Assembly: GCA_003868215.1 (NCBI GenBank)
Contig: QWDQ01000001.1
Location: forward strand, 868,001-932,000
DNA from: Pseudophaeomoniella oleicola
Taxonomy: Eukaryota > Ascomycota > Eurotiomycetes > Phaeomoniellales > Phaeomoniellaceae
Length of the DNA: 64,000 nt
Reading direction: 5' to 3'
In this document: positions 46,312 to 58,542 of the stretch, in pieces
Position numbering within the stretch: the stretch's first letter is position 1
Layout of the letters: every line of letters begins with the position of its first letter
Position numbers and translations under genes: made by a program
The notes under the pieces: model-generated
What the model saw: only the letters and a program-made list of their open reading frames with translations
Database searches by the model: none
What the model was told of the DNA's origin: nothing

Positions 46312-47670
46312 GCACATGAGAACATCCAGGAGTTTTCGTCTTCTCCAAAGACCTCATCATCGATCCTAATGCTGGGACACAACTATGCACCCCGCCTATC
46401 TTCTGACATCACGCCTCTGGGTGTCTTCTGTCACGGTCATTCATATCTTCAAACTTGAAGAGAAGTTGACGAACAGTCCCGTCATACGGGAAACATATCA
46501 CCTCGTTCTCGCAATCGGGGCTATCACAGCATGTACGGCGTTGATGCAAACCCCATCATTCCTCAGCAGTACAGAGCACGAAGGGGAGAAAGTCTACTCA
46601 ATCATCCTGAAAATGAATGAGAGATGAACGAGAGGTATCACAAGCAGGGAAGACATTGTGCTTACCAGACTCTCTATCTAAGGGTCGAACTGATATTATA
46701 ATGCGTTTAAGCTGGGCAGGTACCTCTGTATATGTAGCGTTGTGTATGTACATGGCTAGGTATTTGTTGTGCCTAGGACTTTTCTCCTCTTTTTCTATTC
46801 ATCGTACTGGTGCACATGTGTTATAGACCTACGTGCTCCTTGTACATTCACAGACCTATAGAGGTGTGCGACTGTCTGTCCTTCTTCTCAGTTACCCATC
46901 AACCGATCATGTTGACTTGTTCCCTTCCAATATCTGAGTATCTGATGCGGGACCCCCACTTAAACACGGGAGGAGTGGGTTGATGCTGGATAAGCAACTT
47001 CTCCACTGCAAGCGATAATCGACGGGATGCATCGGACTGGACCACACCTTCAAGGGTCCTCGATTTCACCTATCCAAGTCTATCTGAACTTCGGCTACCA
47101 CCTGACCTTGGCCCTGACTATCTACCTAGGTACTTATGAATACGAGACAGATCACCATACTACTCCTGATCACTCACAAGATCACTTGCGAGAACCCTGC
47201 TCAAGGAGCCTTTGTCACCAATAACTGGACAGGCGTCTGACCACGAGTGTCTGCCTGCGAGCATTCCAGGACGCGAGCTCGCTTGTTCTTGTCTGACTCA
47301 GAACTTCAATCGCTCCAAACGATCAAATAACGACACATATAAATCCGACAATCTCAGAGACCAATTCCAAACTTCTACCGAATATTTTTCCCCCACCGCC
47401 GAAATAAGCGAAGCGCATCTGCAGATATCTTTGGCAGGAGGGGCAATAGTTCATATACAGAAAGTAGCAGCAGTTTCTCCAACTCTGTAGCCTACCACAG
47501 AACGAACCTCATCATAGACTGTGAGCAGTCGGTGGACGAACTTGCACCTAGATACAAGTGTCTGCCGACATCATCTACGGAAATTCTTTTACTTTGCTGC
47601 TTAGGCATCTTTCCCCTCCTACAGTGCTGAGCGCAAAACACATCGTCCGCCTGTGTAACAGATACACAAG
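46312..47670. other. Gene-free stretch between GT90 and Yippee genes
   Basis: 1.36 kb; several short ORFs without recognisable features. It must contain the GT90 terminator and Yippee promoter. The palindromic TACCTAGGTA occurs near 47125. Confidence 0.5.
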
Positions 47671-48089
47671 ATGGGTCTTACATACAACGTCTATCTAAAT
47701 TCTTCAAAGATCTTTGGTTGCAAGAACTGCAAAACGCATCTTGCGAACCATGACGACATCATAAGCCGAGTGAGTATACCACCATCCCAAAATTATTCCC
47801 CCTTCTCTCAATCTATTCAGTTCAAGCTGACATTTATATCTTTGCCCTGTTATAGAACTTCCGCGGCCAACACGGCAAAGCCTTCTTATTCTCCTCCGTT
47901 GTCAATATAACCTCCGCCGCCGCCATGGAACGAAACATGACAACTGGTCGTCATGTCGTCCGAGACATCATGTGCCGGCAATGTAACGAGACGGTAGGGT
48001 GGAAATACGACAAAGCCTACGAAGCCAGCGAAAAATACAAGGAAGGGAAATACATCCTTGAGGCCGAACTGCTGCAAATAGTGTATTAG
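47671..48089 (+). CDS. Yippee-type zinc-binding protein
   Basis: Exons 47671-47769 and 47856-48089 (intron 86 bp) give 110 residues, the normal size for a Yippee protein. The single zinc site is formed by CKNC (about 18-21) and CRQC near the middle. Other family marks: HLANHDDIISR, FRGQHGKAFLF, TGRHVVRDIMC and GWKYDKAYEASEKYKEGKYILE. The family is a RING-like beta-fold related to Mis18 and cereblon, with members linked to centrosome and stress phenotypes (the yeast homologue is Moh1). The exact role here is unknown. Confidence 0.93.
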
Positions 48090-49748
48090 CCCCAGCAGTA
48101 TTGCAACAACAACAACAACAAACACGAACGACCTCATGGAACGGCATTATTTTACTACTACACATCAACTCATGGCAGGCGCTTTTTGGTACGGAGTTAA
48201 AGAACATATCAAGTCCCCTTTCCCCCCTTTCGTTTTCTCATTCTACTTTATCTGGATACAAGCAAGGAAGATAGGAGGACCAGTCAATCAATCAATCAAT
48301 CAGGGAGGTGTAACCGGCACCGGCGTTTTTTTTATGGAGGGCTTTTACTCTTATCCCCCTTTTTGTTTCTTTTCTTTCTCGTGCTGCTGCTGCTGCTGCA
48401 ATTCTTCAGGCGTTGTGTTATCTATCGGGAAACGGGAAAGGGAATTGCAAGGCAAGGCCAGTCAGGCATGACAGACAGGCTGGCGGCCGGGCCGGGGGCG
48501 GATAGTTGTTTACGTCGAATTTGTGATGCTGGGCTGGTCTGGTCTGGTCTGGTCTGATCTGGGCGGGTTTGGCAATTGAATGGTACATACATATATGTAC
48601 ATACATCCAAAGAAGTAGTAGCCAACGTACGTACGTACGTACGAGCGCACGCCGCCGTCCATATATGACGACGCATCGTCATCAAAGACATGAAAAGAAA
48701 GGAATAAGATAGGGCCCTAAGGTATCTAGGTATCTACATATCTACCGTGGTAATCGCCTTCACTCTCACTCAACCAGGACTTCTCCCTTCTCCCTCTCCT
48801 ATCCTATCATATACATTTTGTTACTACATTCCTGGACTACACTCCCCTCCCCCCCACTTCCCCACCTCGAATGAAAGAGAAGACAATTTTTTTTTTTAAA
48901 AAAAAGGGGGCAGATTTTTATTGAATACTTGAATCCAATCCAAACAACCCGCAACTTGCATACCTAGGTACGTAGGTACATACCTAACTATGGATCGTGT
49001 CTGTACCTGTACCTCTACCTGTACTTCTCTCAACAATAGATACCTACCGTACCCAGCAAGTGAGTCAAGTCACGTAGGCACACGAGTTTCCCCAATCCAA
49101 CCTCTTCACACATACAGAAGGTACAGACAGACCTACATACATACATACATACATACACCCACGTCAACGTCGACAAGCGTCTTTTGGGGGATTTCCCAAC
49201 TCGTCAGAAAAGTAGGCAAGGCAATGAAGGTAGGTGGACAAGGTAGGTAGGTGGATAGGTTGATAGTGGTGGTCACACTCATAACAGTCCGAACAAAAGA
49301 AAGAAAAGAAAAAGTAATATTGATCATTCGTAACCAATAAAGAAGAAGAAAAAACTCCTGAGAGCATCGCCATCGTTATTGTGCGAACCCCGTTCATACC
49401 ATATCCTAAGATTCGCTGGTAGGCGACTGAACTCCCATGGCCGAAAAGGCGGCGCCCTCCCCCCTTTTGTTGAAACACCCTGATGAAAAGCCGTCCCTGT
49501 AAAAGAGCAAAATGATAGAACAAATAAGATGGGAGTGCCAACTTTAGAGCTTCGTTTGTGTTCAAGAAGCAGAAAAGAACAAATGATTGTGATTTAGACA
49601 TTAAACAGAAATTTCGTTGCAGTTCACTTGCTGAGACAGGATTGACAGAGCCCTGATTCAACGCTGCCGGTAGCAGGCGTGATGGCAGTCGAGTCGACGG
49701 AAAGAGTACTGACCACGTTGAAATGATCCGACAGCACAAGTGATAGTA
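48090..49748. other. Gene-free region dense in microsatellites
   Basis: Convergent 3' flanks of the Yippee gene (+) and the NuSAP-like gene (-). Simple repeats seen: (CAA)n 48104-48122, (TCAA)n 48284-48302, (TGC)n 48382-48399, (CTGGT)n about 48534-48557, (ACGT)n 48623-48641, A/T runs near 48888-48905 and (TACA)n 49134-49156. No gene supported. Confidence 0.65.
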
Positions 49749-52288
49749 TCATTTCCTGTCCTTAGGTCTTGCCAACATATTCAAACGTGACATCGTCAAG
49801 AAGCCTTTTCCAGGCGTGCCGGCTTTGCGCTCTTTAGCTGCATTAGCAGCGACGGTACGTGCAGCGCTCGGTTTGGTTTGTTTCTTGGGGCTTGTGCCAC
49901 CGATACTAGTGCTGTCCAAGGGAAGATTCTCTTTCATGGAGGAGCCATCGCCAATGTGGCTACCATTCAATTCAATATCACCGCTCTGGACCATCCGAGT
50001 CTTTCGACGCTTTGCACTGGGTCCATTGGTGGCGTTTGGTGAATCTGATGGGAACCCTCCTGGTACAGATGGCATTACGCTAGATCTCCGGCTGATGGCT
50101 GGATATTTGACATTGCTGTTCTTTTCAGGATCTATCTCATTGGTGTCAAGCTCGTCGACGCTTTCACGGCGACGTTTTTTGCCAGGAAGACCATGTGGGA
50201 CAGTTGGCATATCCTCAAAAGGCTGGATGTGGCTAACCACACCAGCAGCAGTTTCTCCGACACGACGGATTGTACTTGGTGATTCTTTGAAAGGGGAGCT
50301 CGACGGTGAGCGTGACTTTCGAGCAGTTGTCGCTGTTAGAGTGGAGTCTGCGGTTGACGGTCGTGGAAGGGTTGTAAAGATCGATTTAAAATGAGGAGAG
50401 TCACGAGACAGAACATGTTGTTGCGAGACTTCCTTCGCTGTCTGGGCCATGGAAGCAGGTAACGGGGAGGAAGGCTCCGATGAGCTGTCAACGTGGAGGC
50501 TCGGGTAATGGATGTCTTCGTCTAGAGTATATGCTGTTGGGTCGAACATAACAGCAGGAGCATATGGAGTATCCTGCCTCTTGTCGGAACGGCCGAGCGG
50601 AATTTTGCTCGGGCTGGGGCTTGCAAGAGCCAGTTCATGTCTGGCATTGGTGCTTGAACTGAAGTTGACGTGCTTCCTGGCTGAAGGAGTGGCACCTCCT
50701 TTGGTCATTCGGCGCTCTGGAGTGCCAATGCCGTCTGAGGAGAGATTGCTCAGAATATTGTGGATCACTTGACCTCCGGTTGGGGAGGCGACATGAGTCC
50801 CAGCGGCGATTTTGATTGGATCGTTGGAAAAAAGAGGCTGGCGACGGCGAAGGATGGATTTGAGGCCTGAGAGTTTAGGGAGTTTCGACATCGTCTGGGG
50901 TTCTAAGGGAAGGGATGGCAGTGGCTTTCGTGCCGCCGATTGATCGTTTCTCAAAGCCTTTGTGTGCTCGGACCTAGCAGATGGGGACTTGAGATCCACA
51001 TTGAGCGACGCAGCTCCGGAAGTGTTCAGATCTACGCCAATTTGGGATGCTGACGGCGTGGTGGACGTGAGTGAGTTCAGCGTCTTCACATTAGCTGATT
51101 TGGGAATCATCGAACCCTTGCTAGGGGACGTGTCCGCTTCCTTCACACTTGCGGATCGTGCCAGCGAAGCTTTTGTTGGAGTAAAAAGACTGCTAGGAAA
51201 TCCAAAGCCCATACGAGACTGCGATATCTGATATCCTGCATCGCCATTTGTCTTCTTCAGTTCTGAGGTGGCGATAGCCTCATCCGGGCCTTGGACTCGA
51301 GCACGCTTTGCAGGGCTGTTGAAGGATGGAGCAGCGGCTTTAGTTGGACTTCTGGCGGCAAGGCGCCTCCTAGGGGTCGTAGATGGTTTGACTGGGGAGG
51401 ACTTGATTGGAGAGGACCTCTCAGCTGTCCGTGGCCGTTCTGATTCATCCAGTTCTGCTTTTGAACCACTTCTCTTCAACGATTGCCCAGTTGGTTGCAA
51501 GTAGCCGGGTGTTGCTCGCCATGCTGATGCATGATTTGCGATGGAGTCCATCTTTTTGAACTCGGCCATGTGTATGTCACTGAATCTTTTTGCTTTACCC
51601 CTTGGTTGTGCGATTTTCCGGCCCGCTAGGTTGTAAGTTCGGACCATGTCTTCGGCTTCAGCATCGTTGCGTTCTTGTTCACCTTGTTCAAGTCGCGTCT
51701 GAGCTTTGATGCGCGCTGCTTCCTCCCTTACTTTGTCCATTAGCTTTTGTGCCTCACTGCTCAGGTTGGACTCAGACGCGAATTTGAACTCGAAGCCGGG
51801 TGACGAGAGTTGTTTTGGTAAACGTTGAGCAGATTGCGTTTTCGTGGGAGTGTTTTGAGCTTCGGCTAAAGACTGGTTGCAGCTGCCTGAGACATCAGTA
51901 AAGCCCAGACGAAGCCCAGAATCTGGAGCTTTCATAGTGCTCTTGTGGGCATCCTCGGGATGCATCTCAGCATGGGAAGGACGAAGGCCCGTTTTCGGGG
52001 TCTTCAGCGCAGACAATTGAGCCATGCGATCCTGCATTGCTGGGTCTGGGACACCATTGGGAGTCGAGAGGATAGTATCGAGAGAAGGCTGAGCATCTGC
52101 GCCAACATCTGGTGTTTCATCACGTTCGAGCAGAGTTCCCAATTTGTTTTCTGCAGCTGACCGTTCCTTGATGGCAGACCGCTGTAGAAACTTGTGTCAG
52201 CAGTTGAAAATGATGATCAAGACTCGCAACTTACGTCAGGCGTCGCGCTCTTTCGAAGGCGGGCAGACCTCCGCCTTGGAGTCGCCAT
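49749..52288 (-). CDS. 828-aa disordered Ser/Pro/Lys-rich protein with NuSAP-like motif
   Basis: Exons 52288-52235 and 52181-49749 (intron 53 bp) give 828 residues starting MATPRRRSARLRKSATPD. A charged helix at about 158-193 (KLMDKVREEAARIKAQ) is followed by KRFSDIHMAEFKKMDSIANH at about 216-235, which resembles the RF..H...F.KM.SI pattern of nucleolar/spindle-associated proteins (NuSAP). The rest is mostly disordered, with many SPxK/TPxK-type sites (for example SSPIKSSPVKPS, FTPTKASLARS, TPRRRLAARSPTK), a probable nuclear signal (KKRRRE) and a basic C-terminus. A microtubule- or chromatin-bound, CDK-regulated role is inference. It could also be an unrelated nuclear protein. Confidence 0.75.
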
Positions 52289-53311
52289 GTCGCTGTGAAG
52301 CTATGCTGACCTGACGTTCACGTCGCGTGGAAGGGCAACAGCCAGTGAGGTCGAGGTTGAAGATATCAGAGACGTTTGAATAGGTCTGGTCGCTGGAATG
52401 TTGGAGCTGACAAGGGCAGAGCATAAGCGATCAAAGTTAGTGGGGTTTGAGTGGGTGAAAATGCCTATGAGAATTGGCGCTCGGATTGTTTTGAGGTCTT
52501 TGTTGACGTTTTACCCATCTGAGAAGGGCTAAAAGTAGTACTAACGCTTCACTAAAACCCTCGCCTACCATCTTTGCACCTAGATAAACAATACCTGTAC
52601 GACGTAGCAGATGTATCTATAAGTATTAATATTATTCCGCTCTCGCGTTGCTCTCTAATTCAAAGGCTTCAGACCTAATTTAATATTACTCTCGGCTGGA
52701 CGTAAGACAGGGCCTATGTAAGCTCCCAGGTATCTATCATGAGACTCATCATGCCGTTATTGTACGACATTACACAGTCGATTCGGCCGACCACAAAATC
52801 TACCATGATTCCCGGGTGTTGGCTTCTCAACTAATGTCATTCTTTTTGCCTTGCTCAGATCTTGAGCTTTGTAGAGTGATTATGGGGGAGCAATTGACAC
52901 CAAAACTTGCAAAAAAGGAAGTAGTCTGGTATAGATATCGAGTGATATTTTGCTTTGCATTGGATCGGGGTTTCGTTTGAAGCAAAGAGCCGAGTACGAT
53001 GAGATATAGTGGCATAGAAACTTGAAGAGGGACTGCGATGCTCGGATATAGAGACGTACACTGGAATGGTGTTGGCCGATGTACAGTAACGTTAGTTGTA
53101 GTATTCCTCTCAGAAGAAAGCCAAAAAAATCTAACTCCACTTGGTGATTGAAGCTAAAGTTTCGATGATGTCGTTGTGTAACGATGAACTATCGCTGCAA
53201 TCCTGCCGCTGTGAATGTTACTTTTGTCTTCAAAAAAACCTCCCTCACAGAACTGTTCAGTAATCCAAAACATTTCGACATCGCTTACGCTTTCTCCAAA
53301 GAATAGACAAA
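52289..53311. other. Divergent promoter region (NuSAP-like / MAPEG)
   Basis: 1.02 kb, no supported gene. AT-rich near 52600-52690. Confidence 0.5.
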
Positions 53312-53843
53312 ATGGCCACTCCCGTCGGGATCACCGTTCCTAAAATGCTTCGTATGTTGCCGACCACGCCTAACCCTGTCCTTCAAGTGCTTATGCTGAC
53401 GATTGACCTGGACTGCAGCCATTACGGGGACATTTGCATTGCCATTTGCCGCTTACTTCATGTTACTTAGCGGACGAGTCGTCAACCGCCGCCTTCAAGA
53501 CAACCAACTTTTCGGAGAGGACTCTGCGAAGTCTGCCGACCCAGAAGAAAAGCTATCGAACCCTTTGTACATCGCAGTCCGCGCCCATCTGAACTTCATA
53601 GAGAATGTCCCGCTCGCTTTTCTGTTCGCGGCTGTTGCGGAGCTCAATGGAGGCAACAGAAGGATCTTGACAGGCGCTTTGGGCTCTCTTCTTGCCCTCC
53701 GGGTCGTGCACGTCGAATTCGGTCTTAAAGGCAAAAGCACCGAAGCCGCAGGACGTCCAATTGGGTACTTTGGGACATTGGGAGTCTTGGGAGGCCTTGC
53801 TGGGTACACCGCATATCTCGTCAAGGGATATTGGGGATTCTAG
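53312..53843 (+). CDS. MAPEG-family membrane protein
   Basis: Member of the membrane-associated proteins in eicosanoid and glutathione metabolism; fungal members are often microsomal glutathione S-transferase-like. Exons 53312-53351 and 53419-53843 (intron 67 bp) give 154 residues. Four hydrophobic helices are visible: about 14-30 (PITGTFALPFAAYFMLL), 78-92, 98-115 and 133-150. The family motif RAHLNFIENVPLAFLF is complete (Arg, Asn and Glu-Asn positions). Located in ER or mitochondrial outer membrane by analogy. Only 180 bp separate it from the next gene on the same strand. Confidence 0.93.
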
Positions 53844-54023
53844 ATCGGGGTGCCTGGATAGAAATACCTGGGAAAGAACGTTGCGGCATCGGTTGCCTCG
53901 ATATCCAGCACATTGGAACTCCAGACCAATTGCTTTGTAACATACCATATATAACACCTATAGACAACATATCTGCATCATGACAGCCAACGGGCTCGGC
54001 TCACTTCATTCGTTTTCGAACTT

Positions 54024-55979
54024 ATGGCTTACGTAGCTCCTCCGTTTTCGATTACAAGAGCACCGCAACTGAAGTCGTCAATCACGCTTCAAGGACCACG
54101 TATAGCGTATCAACAGCCAGTGACAAAATCCAATACATTTCCAAGCCCACTCACTAAGAAGAACCAAGCACGAAGTGGCCACTATTCTTATATATGTACG
54201 CTCTGTTGGCGCGAGTTCGACCCTCCATGCTACGTCATTGGACATGAGGCGAGAACCACCTGCGTCGACTGCTGGAAATGGACTTATGATATCAGCATTT
54301 GCTGGGCATGTGGTGAGGTGGTGTTCAGAAAGACAGATGCGGTCAGCTTTGGTTGGTGTTGGTGGCATTGGAGCTGCTTCTCATGTCTAGTTTGCAGAGT
54401 AGGCCCCCCCAGACCAGAGGACAAGTCGTGACAATGTACTCATACATCACAGGTTCCATTGAAGCCGCCCGACTATTTTGATTCATCTGGCGAGCCTCAG
54501 TATGACGGCATTAGGTTTCAGGAGCCACCGGTGTGTGTGCGTTGTTCGTCGTCGTCTGAGTCAATTGGAAAACTGGAACAACATGCTGCTGTTATGAAGA
54601 TGCCGACGGCACGAAGGCAGAGGGGCCAAATGGAAACAAGGAGCGTGAAACGGCCACTAGACATTCCACTTGAACAACGTGAACATTTCTCTCTTGGAGA
54701 TCAGCTCAAGCCATTGCCAAAATGGATGGGCCTGCTACCGTCAAATGTGAATGCTCATATCAAACCACCGCCACCTTCGACCCTTCGGCGTAGGGTCTCA
54801 TTCCCACCATTCGTAATGGTACGCTACCCTACCCCATACTGGACACCACCAGAGAGTCGATCACCGACGGCTGTTCCAGTAAAAGCGCCTCCCTCAGCTT
54901 TGCACCAGGCTCGGGAGGATGATGTTGGCGCGACGAAATCACATTTCCCGCAAGTGTCAAGAGAGAGTTCTCAGAGCCTGAAACTTGTCTCGTCTATGAG
55001 GGCATCTCCTCCATGGATACCAGCTGAGGACCCTCCAATGCCTGGCACTTTTCAACCATCAATGGAATTTTTCACACCACCTCCAAGTCCGCCAACTCCA
55101 GCGCCTGTGGCAAATCCGCATTCCCAAACATCAAGCGTTGTGCAAACACCGGAACGGTATATCCCTACTGTGTCGCAGGAAGACCACAACCAGGGGGATA
55201 GCATCGGTCCTTTGACGCCACCTCCATCTCAGTATCCCAAACCCGAGGACTCCATATCTCATAGACCTGATAGCCTCTTACCGAAGATTTCCAAACCTAA
55301 CCGCCGCACTGGCTCGAGCAGATATGCACACTCGCAAGTCCACGCTGATTCTCAAGCTGGGATCTCCAGATCGGACTTTGTACGAGAACTGTCTTCCTTC
55401 TTTTCGTCGCAAAGAGGCAAATCAATCCTTCCTTCAAGGGCTATGCCATCTCAGACACCAACACAACAGTGGCCGGTGATTATGTCTTACGGTGCGAATA
55501 CGTCTAATACTAAAATGCGACGGTGCAGCATCGCTCAAGAATTGGAAGGAAACATATGTCAAGTCTGTGCTCAGCCTATGCATTTAGATTCAGCGAAATC
55601 CAGGGATGGAGGTAAGCCGTCAGGGGAAGTAAAAGGCTCTGTGATCCACCGGGATTGCGCGATATGTACAGATTGTAGGGCAATACTCTCGGTTCCGAAT
55701 ACCGCATGGTCAAGTTGCACGGAGATGGGATTTGCGAAGCGAGCTGTACAAGACCGGGAACAACCAGTACAGCATCAATCATCATCCCATGCAGGCGGTC
55801 CTAAGGTATGCTCATGCAAATACTATGAATGGAGTCCAACTGGTCGTCTGAGACCCAGTTGTAGGGCGTGCTGGAGAGCTCGCCGCATAGCAAAGGGAAT
55901 GGCGGTAAATGAAGTGGATGCAGAGGAACGAAGGCTCATTTCGTCACTAGAAAATGATAAGCGAGCGAGGGAGTCTTAA
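54024..55979 (+). CDS. LIM-like cysteine-rich protein
   Basis: Exons 54024-54398 and 54453-55979 (intron 54 bp) give 633 residues. The N-terminal part has Cys pairs C58/C61, C80/C83 and then C93-x2-C96-x18-H115-x2-C118-x2-C121-x2-C124, the first half of a LIM zinc motif; the next CxxC (PPVCVRC) comes only after a 30-residue extension. A second LIM-like half lies near the C-terminus (CQVC ... HRDCAICTDC) followed by CSCKYYEW and SCRACW. Between them is a long Pro/Ser-rich disordered region with motifs such as FFTPPPSPPTP. LIM domains bind proteins, often at the cytoskeleton or in the nucleus; the partner is unknown. The spacing is irregular, so zinc binding by the second halves is not certain. 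Confidence 0.8.
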
Positions 55980-56649
55980 GAATCAGTATTTGGGATTCTG
56001 TTTCGATCGACACGAACAGTAAGCAGACGGCGAGGACGAGATTCATCGATGGTTGATAAATTAGTCGAAAAGCAGAATGGGAGACGGGAAGTGTCAATAG
56101 GTAAGTTAGAAAAGTGCATTCGTTAATTACCCGTAATATCCATAAGACCGATATTAACAGAATTACAGTAATTACAGTACAGATCCTTATCAGTTGCTGA
56201 TTACGATTACGTTGGCTCCAGATCTCCTTCCGCTTTAAGCCTGTGACTCCTCGAGATTCCCTTACGACGTAGTAACTTACTACGTAGTACGATTCCCTTC
56301 CCTTCAGCTCCTGGTCTCGTGAGCGACCAATAGTTTGACTGCCCGCTATTCGAATGTTGCATGATCTCGCCCGTTTCTTCCATTGGCTTTTTCCCTATCT
56401 GACCGATGTCTCCATGCAGCTAAGCGTAGCTGGAGCCTACGCGGCCTGGCTGACATAAAGTCCAATTTTCTCAAGGCGATCCCCGTGTTGGAATTTCTTA
56501 ATATGCGAGGATTCGTGGACAGTGATGTAGTCCTTCGTCTCTCTGGTCTTCTTTTCTCGATCACAAATCCCAAGTAAAGAGACGAACTTTCATCGAGGTA
56601 CAAGTTAAACCGCTGCACCCGAAATCTTGTGTGTTCCCGTCTGCTCAAA
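55980..56649. other. Intergenic region with palindrome
   Basis: 670 bp, tandem genes on either side. Carries TACTACGTAGTA at 56278-56289; no gene supported. Confidence 0.5.
56278..56289. repeat. 12-bp palindrome TACTACGTAGTA, copy 5
   Basis: Perfect copy about 360 bases upstream of the next start codon. A partial ACGACGTAGTAA lies just before it. Confidence 0.9.
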
Positions 56650-58542
56650 ATGGCCGACGACCGTCCATTTCTCACGAGCAATTTTGATTTCGACGAAGAT
56701 GAAGACATTTCGGATTCTCTCAGTCCCTCAGATGGCTATTTCTCGCAGTCGTCGCAAGTTCCTCAGAACATGCTGGTCATAGATGATGCACACCACGACT
56801 CGAGCAGTAAGGCACAGGAGGCCGCCGAAGAGTCGTCTTTCCCGCGATATCGTGCCATAACTCCACCTCCAGATAGCCCGCAATTGACCAGAAATTCGAT
56901 GTATACACCGTCTTCCTCTTCTCACAATGACCGGTCGGACGATGAAGGTAATTTCATCCGTCTTCCAAATGACCCACCTCCAATGTACGAGGCAGCGAGA
57001 GCAGACCGTCCACTCCCAGGACCCTCGGAGACCGCTCCTTTAGTACCTTCGAGTTCCCGTACCTACGATACCATGGGCACTTCTCGTTCCCCGTTTCCTC
57101 TTGGGCCGAACTCAGGATCACCACAAAGCATGGCTGACCGTCATGGCGATATGTATGACGACGAAGAAGCGGCTGTTCGGATGGCAAAACCGGGTTGGTT
57201 CGACGACCGCAGTACTGGAGGCCGCTTCAGGCTATTCGTGCTCAAAATGATAGTGGTTCTCTTTGTGCTGTTCATCGCTTTGGTCTCGTTCGCTATCTTC
57301 CAATCGGTATGATCCAGATATTCGTCATATTGTACTGCTGCTGATCTTTTGACTCTGTAGGGCGGGTCTCTTTCCCCCCCACAACGTCAGGATGGTCATA
57401 CTGCTCCCATGTTACCTGTCGAGTCCAGCCTCCTTCCTCCTGTACAATCGACCCCGACTACAACCTACTTTTCACCCACCTCTTTATCCTCACCTACTCA
57501 AGCTACTACTTCAGCGGCAAGTCGAGAGCCGTCAGAAACTCCTGGCACATCCCCCCTTCCATCTACTACTCCTGAACCGGAACCTCGCGAACCTGATCCC
57601 AAATATTCGAATATAGTGGTTCGCACGTCCGGCTCTGTTTTTGGGAAATATACTCTGGAAGACCTTCTCTACATTCGCACAACCAGCGGCTCTATTGTTA
57701 TAAAAGTCGAGATAACTGACGAATGGAACAAGAGGTCTAGACCTTCGACTGTTGACATTGCTTCGACAAGCGGACACATTCATTTAGAATTCGTCGACCC
57801 CTCTGGCAAGCCCATTGACCACAGCGGCTACCTATCTCAGAATACCTCCAAAGATGGAGTCTCGCTTGCAGACTCGGCATCAATACGTCCTCTCAACTCA
57901 TTAATCAACTCTGTTTCCGGCTCCATCTCGGGATCATTCCTACACGGGAATTCTTCTACGTTTCTATCACACTCTGGAAGCATTTCCGGCACCGTCTATC
58001 CATCTTCGCCTGCATCTTTGAAGTCATATCTCAACACTAAGAGTGAGTCGGGTTCCACCATGCTCACTATCAAAGACCCGATCCAAGCATATACTGGAGA
58101 TGCAATTGCCTCAGAGTCTTTGTCCAACCTTTATGCCCACCACACCGGTGTCGGAAGCGGTTCCATTACCCTAGTATATCCAGGTAGCTGGAGCGGCCAT
58201 CTAGAAGTTACCCACAAGGGTTCCGGGAGCGTCTTCACCCAAGGTCCTGGGCTGATCATCAGAAAGTCAACGGACAGAAAAGTTGAAGGATCACGGGGTG
58301 TTGGTGAGGGTACAGTAACGATAGACCAGCCAAGTTCCGGCAGTGTCAATTTCCGTTGCCTCTCTTTGGGGGAGCAGACATGGGAAGACTCTGGTCGAGG
58401 ACCGCCTGATGCAGATGAACCGGAAAACCCAACAAATTTCAGAGATGTGGTGAGATGGATTGGGGGTATGGTCGAAGATATCATTACAGCTCTTGATGAT
58501 GACGAAAAGCAAGAGGAGCGAGTCACAGTCGATAGTCGATGA
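56650..58542 (+). CDS. Single-pass membrane protein with PPxY motif and adhesin-like ectodomain
   Basis: Exons 56650-57306 and 57361-58542 (intron 54 bp) give 612 residues. ATG 56650 was chosen over upstream in-frame non-ATG codons. The N-terminal 194 residues are acidic/Ser-rich and contain PPMY at 110-113 (in NDPPPMYEA), a PPxY site of the type bound by WW domains of Rsp5/NEDD4 ligases. One TM helix at about 195-218 (KMIVVLFVLFIALVSFAIF). The intron falls exactly behind it. The C-terminal 390 residues hold a Ser/Thr/Pro stalk and then a repetitive beta-rich region (GSISGSF, SGSISGTV, GSGSITLVYPGSWSG, GSGSVF) resembling DUF4097-type putative adhesin repeats. Topology with the N-terminus in the cytosol is inferred. 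Confidence 0.82.
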
